Shown here one piece after another: positions 60,201 through 64,000 of a DNA stretch of 64,000 nucleotides (its first letter is position 1; every line of letters begins with the position of its first letter). Position numbers and translations under genes: made by a program. This stretch comes from Streptomyces sp. HUAS MG91 (GTDB lineage Bacteria; Actinomycetota; Actinomycetes; Streptomycetales; Streptomycetaceae), in contig NZ_CP159534.1 in NCBI RefSeq assembly GCF_040529335.1, positions 6,634,001 to 6,698,000 on the forward strand, read 5' to 3'. The notes beneath the pieces are model-generated. The model worked only from the letters and a program-made list of their open reading frames with translations. It was not told the origin of the DNA and did no database searches.

Positions 60201-63200
60201 TCAGGCGGGCCGCAGCCTCAGCGTCAGGATCTGGAACGGCCGCAGGGTGAGCGCGAGTCCGCCCTCCGAGGTGGCCGCGGCCCGCAGCGGCCGTTCCAGG
60301 AGGTCCGTCTCGTCGGCGCCCGCCACCGGGAACCCGGCCGTGAGCGTCGCCGCGGCGCGCCCGCCCCGCGACTCGTAGAGCCGGACCACGACATCGCCGC
60401 TGCGGTCCTCGGCGAGCTTCACCGACTCCACCGTCACCGCCGGGTTGTCGACCGTGACCAGCGGCGTCAGCGCCGGAGCCGCGGCGATCCGCAGCGGCAG
60501 GTTCAGCGCGAGCCCCTCCGCCACCGCGTCACCCGTCGTGGCGCCCGGCCGCAGCGCGTACGTGAACCGGTGCGTGCCCAGATCGGTCTGCGGGTCGGGG
60601 GAGTGCGGGGCCCGCAACAGCGTCAGCCGGACCGTGGTGCCCAGGACGTCACGGTGCTCGGTGCGGGTCACGTCGTGCCCGTACGTCGAGTCGTTGAGCA
60701 GCGCGACCCCGTACGCCTCCTCGGCCACCCGCAGCCAGCGGTGCGCGCAGATCTCGTAACGCGCCGCGTCCCAGCCGGTGTTGGCGTGCGTCGAGCGGTG
60801 CACGTGCCCGAACTGGATCTCGGACGTGGACCGTTCGGCGTGCACGTCCAGCGGGAACGCCGCCTTCAGGACCTTCTCCGACTCCTGCCAGTCGATGTCC
60901 GTGACGATGTCGAGGCGCCGGCTGCCGGCCGCGAGCCGGTACTCCTGGGTGATCCGCGAGCTGCCGAAGGAGCGGGTGACGCGGACCGAGACCCGCAGCG
61001 GCCCCTCCTCCACCAGCTCCACCGACTCCGCCCCGGTCAGGTCGGTGCGGGTGTGCCGGTAGTGGGCGTCCAGGTCCCAGGCGTCGTACTGGGTCGGATG
61101 GTCGGGGTGCAACTGGAGCAGGTTCCCGCGCGCGCCCGGGGCCAGCACCTCCCGGCCGCCGTGCTCCAGGTCCCGCACCGACGCGAGGAGGCCGTCGGCG
61201 TCGACGGCCACCGTCAGGTACTCGTTCGCGAGCACGATCTTCTCGTCCGCCTCACGGGTCGCCGCCGCGTGCGCGCCGGGCCCGTGGGTGTGCGCGGCGG
61301 CCCCGGCGAGCGAACCGGCGCCCAGCCCGTCGACGTGTACGTGCACCAACCGACCGTCGTGCGCGACGACTTCACTGCGCGGGTAGGGCGAGGCGTTGAG
61401 TGCCGAGGGCTCCGTACCGCCGAGCCGGCCCACTGCCTCGGCCGTGAGGCCGTCCAGCTCGGCGAGAACGGCGGCGTAGGTCTCCCGGGCCTCCCGGTGG
61501 ACCCAGGCGATCGACGAACCCGGCAGGATGTCATGGAACTGGTGCAGCAGCACCGTCTTCCAGATCCGGTCCAGGGCGTCGTACGGGTACGTGTACGAGG
61601 GATCGCGCAGCGCGGCCGCCGTGCACCACAACTCGGCCTCGCGCAGGGCGTGTTCGCTGCGCCGGTTGCCCTGTTTCGTCTTCGCCTGCGTGGTGTACGT
61701 GGCCCGGTGCATCTCCAGGTACAGCTCACCGGACCAGACCGGGGCCCGCTCCCCGTACTCCTGGTGCGCGGCCTCGAAGAAGGCGGACGGCTTCTCGATC
61801 CGCACCGTCGGCGATCCTTCCAGGGAGCGCAGGCGGCGCGCCTTCTCCAGCATCTCGCGGGTCGGACCGCCGCCGCCGTCGCCCCAGCCGAACGGCACCA
61901 GGGAGCGCGAGGCGCCGCCCTTCTCCGCGAAGTTCCGCTCCGCGTGCGCCAGTTCACGGGCGTGGAACTGGGCGTTGTACGTGTCCACGGGCGGGAAGTG
62001 GGTGAAGACGCGGGTGCCGTCGATGCCCTCCCACCAGAACGTGTGGTGCGGCATCCTGTTCGTCTGGTTCCAGCTCAGCTTCTGCGTCAGGAACCACTTG
62101 GCGCCCGCCAGCTTCGCCAGCTGCGGGAAGGCGGCGGTGTATCCGAAGGAGTCCGGCAGCCAGACCTCCTCCGTCTCCACGCCCAGCTCGTCCCGGAAGA
62201 ACCGCTTGCCGTGCACCAGCTGCCTGGCCAGCGCCTCACCGCCCGGCATGTTGGCGTCCGACTCCACCCACATCGAGCCGACCGGCGCCCAGTTGCCGTC
62301 CGCCACCGCCTTCTTGATGCGCTCCCAGATGTGCGGCTGGTGCTCCTTCACCCACGCGTACTGCTGCGCCTGCGAGCAGGCGAAGACCAGCTCGGGGTAG
62401 TCCCGGGCCAGCGCCGTGACGTTGGCGAACGTCCGCGACGCCTTGCGGACCGTCTCGCGCAGCGGCCACAGCCACGCCGAGTCGATGTGCGCGTGCCCGG
62501 CCGCCGAGATCCGGTGCGCGCTGGCGTGCGCGGGCCGGGCCAGGACGTCGGCCAGCTCGGCGCGGGCCGCGGCCGCCGTGCCGGACACGTCGTGCAGGTC
62601 GAGCGCGTCCAGCATCCGCTCCAGGGCGCGCAGGATGTCGTGGCGCCGGCCCCGGTCCGCGTCCAGCTCGTGCATCAGCTCGGAGAGCACCTCGACATCG
62701 AGCACGAGGTGCCAGACGGTCTCGTCCAGGACGGCGAGATCGGCGGCTCGGAACCGGTAGACGGGCCGGTCCCCGGCCGTCAGCACATCACCGAGCGGCG
62801 TGGGCGCGAAGTCCCTGATGACCGTCGGATTGGCCGCCGCCTCCAGCAGCAGCCGCACCGGCTCGCCCCCGGCCGCGCGCTCCGCCACGGTGAGGTGCCG
62901 GTTGCGCGGGTGGATGCCCTTGAGGGGGACGCCCGAGGCGCCGTGGAGCAGCCCCTCGGCCTGGAAGCCGGGGCCCTGCCCGGTGAATCCGGGGTCGACG
63001 ACGGCCTCGACGTGCTGCCCGGCCCACTCCTCGGGCACCGTCCCCTCCAGCCGGAACCAACTCGTCGACCAGGGCTTTCCCCAGGGGGTGCCGGTCTCGA
63101 AGGGTTCGTAGTCGGCCTTCAGCGCCTCGGCGACGGGCACCGGCTCGCCCGGCGCGTGCCACACGCTCAGGGTCAGCGGGGTACGCCGCGCGTACTGCGC

Positions 63201-63266
63201 GGGGCGGACGAACTGACGCATCGCCCGTTCAAGTCGGCCCTCCACGAGCTGTCGGTCGTCGTGCAC
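60201..63266 (-). CDS. GH38 alpha-mannosidase
   Basis: This 1021-residue cytosolic enzyme is a retaining alpha-mannosidase of glycoside hydrolase family 38. The zinc ligands are seen in GHAHIDSAWLWPLRET. The catalytic nucleophile Asp is in WLPDSFGYTAAFPQL. FHDILPGSSIAWVHREARE belongs to the middle helix bundle, and beta-sandwich domains follow to the C-terminus. The GTG at 63264-63266 has AAGGAG five bases upstream and was chosen over a longer open frame. There is no signal peptide, so the substrate is probably an intracellular oligosaccharide or an imported sugar. No transporter is adjacent. Confidence 0.92.
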   Translation of the reverse strand: MHDDRQLVEGRLERAMRQFVRPAQYARRTPLTLSVWHAPGEPVPVAEALKADYEPFETGTPWGKPWSTSWFRLEGTVPEEWAGQHVEAVVDPGFTGQGPGFQAEGLLHGASGVPLKGIHPRNRHLTVAERAAGGEPVRLLLEAAANPTVIRDFAPTPLGDVLTAGDRPVYRFRAADLAVLDETVWHLVLDVEVLSELMHELDADRGRRHDILRALERMLDALDLHDVSGTAAAARAELADVLARPAHASAHRISAAGHAHIDSAWLWPLRETVRKASRTFANVTALARDYPELVFACSQAQQYAWVKEHQPHIWERIKKAVADGNWAPVGSMWVESDANMPGGEALARQLVHGKRFFRDELGVETEEVWLPDSFGYTAAFPQLAKLAGAKWFLTQKLSWNQTNRMPHHTFWWEGIDGTRVFTHFPPVDTYNAQFHARELAHAERNFAEKGGASRSLVPFGWGDGGGGPTREMLEKARRLRSLEGSPTVRIEKPSAFFEAAHQEYGERAPVWSGELYLEMHRATYTTQAKTKQGNRRSEHALREAELWCTAAALRDPSYTYPYDALDRIWKTVLLHQFHDILPGSSIAWVHREARETYAAVLAELDGLTAEAVGRLGGTEPSALNASPYPRSEVVAHDGRLVHVHVDGLGAGSLAGAAAHTHGPGAHAAATREADEKIVLANEYLTVAVDADGLLASVRDLEHGGREVLAPGARGNLLQLHPDHPTQYDAWDLDAHYRHTRTDLTGAESVELVEEGPLRVSVRVTRSFGSSRITQEYRLAAGSRRLDIVTDIDWQESEKVLKAAFPLDVHAERSTSEIQFGHVHRSTHANTGWDAARYEICAHRWLRVAEEAYGVALLNDSTYGHDVTRTEHRDVLGTTVRLTLLRAPHSPDPQTDLGTHRFTYALRPGATTGDAVAEGLALNLPLRIAAAPALTPLVTVDNPAVTVESVKLAEDRSGDVVVRLYESRGGRAAATLTAGFPVAGADETDLLERPLRAAATSEGGLALTLRPFQILTLRLRPA

Positions 63267-63388
63267 GGCGGCTCCTTCTCGGTTCTCGTCCGGGGTGGCT
63301 CCACCGCTTCCCTTCCCCGCGCCGCCCGTGGACACCCCGCCGGTGATGGACGAATCAACAGGAGTGCGGACAGAGCAGCGGGGAATGC

Positions 63389-63454
63389 ATGGCCGTGTAC
63401 GCGTTCGACAGACAGGCCGAGGAGTACGAGTCCAGGACCAGAGAGGCATCGTGA
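63389..63454 (+). CDS. Putative 21-residue ORF coupled to the ATPase gene
   Basis: A short frame opens at the ATG at 63389 with GGGG five bases upstream and reads MAVYAFDRQAEEYESRTRE, then AS. Its TGA overlaps the GTG start of the next gene in a GTGA pattern, as elsewhere in this genome. That coupling makes it more believable than size alone would suggest. Confidence 0.45.
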   Translation: MAVYAFDRQAEEYESRTREAS

Positions 63455-63942
63455 TCGGCGTGTGGGCGGGGGTAATGAAACGGCAGGTGCATGACACCAA
63501 AGACAGGGAGGCCCCGGAAGTCGACGGGGCACCGCGACAGCTCAAGCGGAAGCTGGGCCGGGCGGACCTGCGAGCGGTACCGGAGGCCAGGCGCGCACTG
63601 CGCGAGCTGCTCCGCCACTGGGGCATGCCGGGAAGAACGGAGATAGCCGAGCTGCTCACCAGCGAACTCGTCACCAACGCGCTGGTGCACACGGACAGGG
63701 ACGCGGAACTCGTCGCGACCGTGGGCCCCCGGGGCCTGCGGGTGGAGGTGAGGGACGCGGCGGCACGCAGGCCGAGGCTGCGGGTACCGAACGCCGACGA
63801 CGGTACGCACAGCACGCACGGCCGGGGCCTGCTCCTGGTCCAGTCCCTCGCGGACGCCTGGGGCGTCGCGGCGCTCGGCGCCCAAGAACCGGGGAAGGTG
63901 GTGTGGTTCGAACTGCACACGGGGGCGGGCGGCGTCCTGTGA
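63451..63942 (+). CDS. SpoIIAB-like ATP-binding protein (anti-sigma regulatory type)
   Basis: The 163-residue protein has a GHKL-type ATP-binding fold. The N-box is LLTSELVTNALVHT, the D-box area is VEVRDAAARRPRLRV, and the G-box is GRGLLLVQSLADAWG. Stand-alone proteins of this class act as serine kinases or anti-sigma factors on a partner protein, and there are many in Streptomyces. The start is uncertain: GTG 63451 has AGAGAGG and is coupled to a small ORF, while ATG 63475 would give 155 residues. Partners are not visible here. Confidence 0.85.
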   Translation: MIGVWAGVMKRQVHDTKDREAPEVDGAPRQLKRKLGRADLRAVPEARRALRELLRHWGMPGRTEIAELLTSELVTNALVHTDRDAELVATVGPRGLRVEVRDAAARRPRLRVPNADDGTHSTHGRGLLLVQSLADAWGVAALGAQEPGKVVWFELHTGAGGVL

Positions 63943-63954
63943 CACCGCCCGCCC
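63923..63954. terminator. Bidirectional terminator hairpin
   Basis: GGGCGGGCGG (63923-63932) and CCGCCCGCCC (63945-63954) pair around a 12-base loop. It spans the end of the ATPase gene and faces a convergent gene. Confidence 0.65.
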
Positions 63955-63972
63955 GCCGGATGTGATGCCGCG

Positions 63973-64000
63973 TCAGCCGAACTGCTGCTCCAGGTCCTTG
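63973..64000 (-). CDS. 3' end of a leftward gene, product unknown
   Basis: A TGA on the minus strand at 63973-63975 ends a frame whose last residues are KDLEQQFG. Only eight codons are inside the window. The convergent hairpin before it and good codon usage suggest a real gene, but the family cannot be told. Confidence 0.45.

Noticed and set aside
60570-63494. A plus-strand open frame of about 970 codons opposite the GH38 gene
   Set aside because: It shadows the mannosidase codon pattern and lacks any recognisable domain or ribosome binding site.

Overview
This window is typical chromosomal Streptomyces DNA. GC content is very high, third codon positions are almost all G or C, and GTG and TTG starts are common. 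Many operons are joined by 4-base ATGA or GTGA overlaps. The gene set is also characteristic: alditol oxidase, an S8 peptidase next to a TrmB/LuxR-type regulator, SpoIIAB-like ATPases and NRPS genes. No tRNA, rRNA, CRISPR array, integrase or insertion sequence was recognised.

Layout. (1) 1-8.25 kb: a leftward assimilatory sulfur operon, sir - small zinc ribbon - cysH - cysC - cysD - cysN - (small ORF) - ssuA - ssuB - ssuC. It is preceded by a 27-residue leader peptide and a perfect 13-base inverted repeat. (2) 8.3-12.75 kb: a GNAT acetyltransferase, a TmrB-like P-loop protein, a GAF-domain regulator and an AidB-like acyl-CoA dehydrogenase, with a decamer repeat and a strong hairpin between the last two. 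(3) 12.8-20.4 kb: a leftward biosynthetic cluster. SbnA and SbnB homologues would make L-2,3-diaminopropionate. A SyrP-like Fe/2-oxoglutarate oxygenase, a free-standing adenylation-carrier protein and a carrier-membrane-hexapeptide protein of the Pls/PosA type complete it. It resembles a split homopoly(amino acid) synthetase. (4) 20.8-31.5 kb: an accessory block. It holds a YihY membrane protein, an unrecognised protein, a pentapeptide-like membrane protein, and a tightly overlapping three-gene operon. That operon encodes a CCA/polyA-polymerase-like nucleotidyltransferase, an unknown protein, and a 1325-residue protein joining a Lon-like protease domain, one membrane helix and a WD40-like propeller. 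It is my best candidate for an undescribed system.

(5) 31.5-44.2 kb: metabolic and regulatory genes. These are AraC, VOC, mmuM, a quinone-oxidoreductase-like enzyme divergent from a GlxA-type regulator, nadE, a tetR/MFS pair with two matching operators, alditol oxidase, a flavin-type oxidase and a radical SAM protein with unusual cysteine spacing. A dispersed repeat with the core GGGGCGCGGGGAACTGCGCG recurs between 41.6 and 47.8 kb. (6) 44.2-52.8 kb: asparaginase divergent from an Lrp/AsnC regulator, small proteins, rsgA, an Ada-AlkA fusion coupled to ogt, a phosphopantetheinyl transferase, DedA and DUF456 membrane proteins. (7) 52.8-64 kb: a regulator divergent from a secreted S8 protease, a PP2C-like phosphatase, pyruvate oxidase, a GH38 alpha-mannosidase and an anti-sigma-type ATPase.

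The sulfur operon takes sulfate and sulfonates to sulfide. The cysteine synthase-like SbnA in the diaminopropionate cluster belongs to a different pathway. The phosphopantetheinyl transferase at 49.8-50.4 kb could in principle activate the NRPS carriers, but it is 30 kb away and this is only an inference. Convergent gene pairs are usually separated by perfect hairpins. Several genes have a TAnnnT-type hexamer 6 to 8 bases before the start codon and no clear ribosome binding site, which suggests leaderless transcripts.
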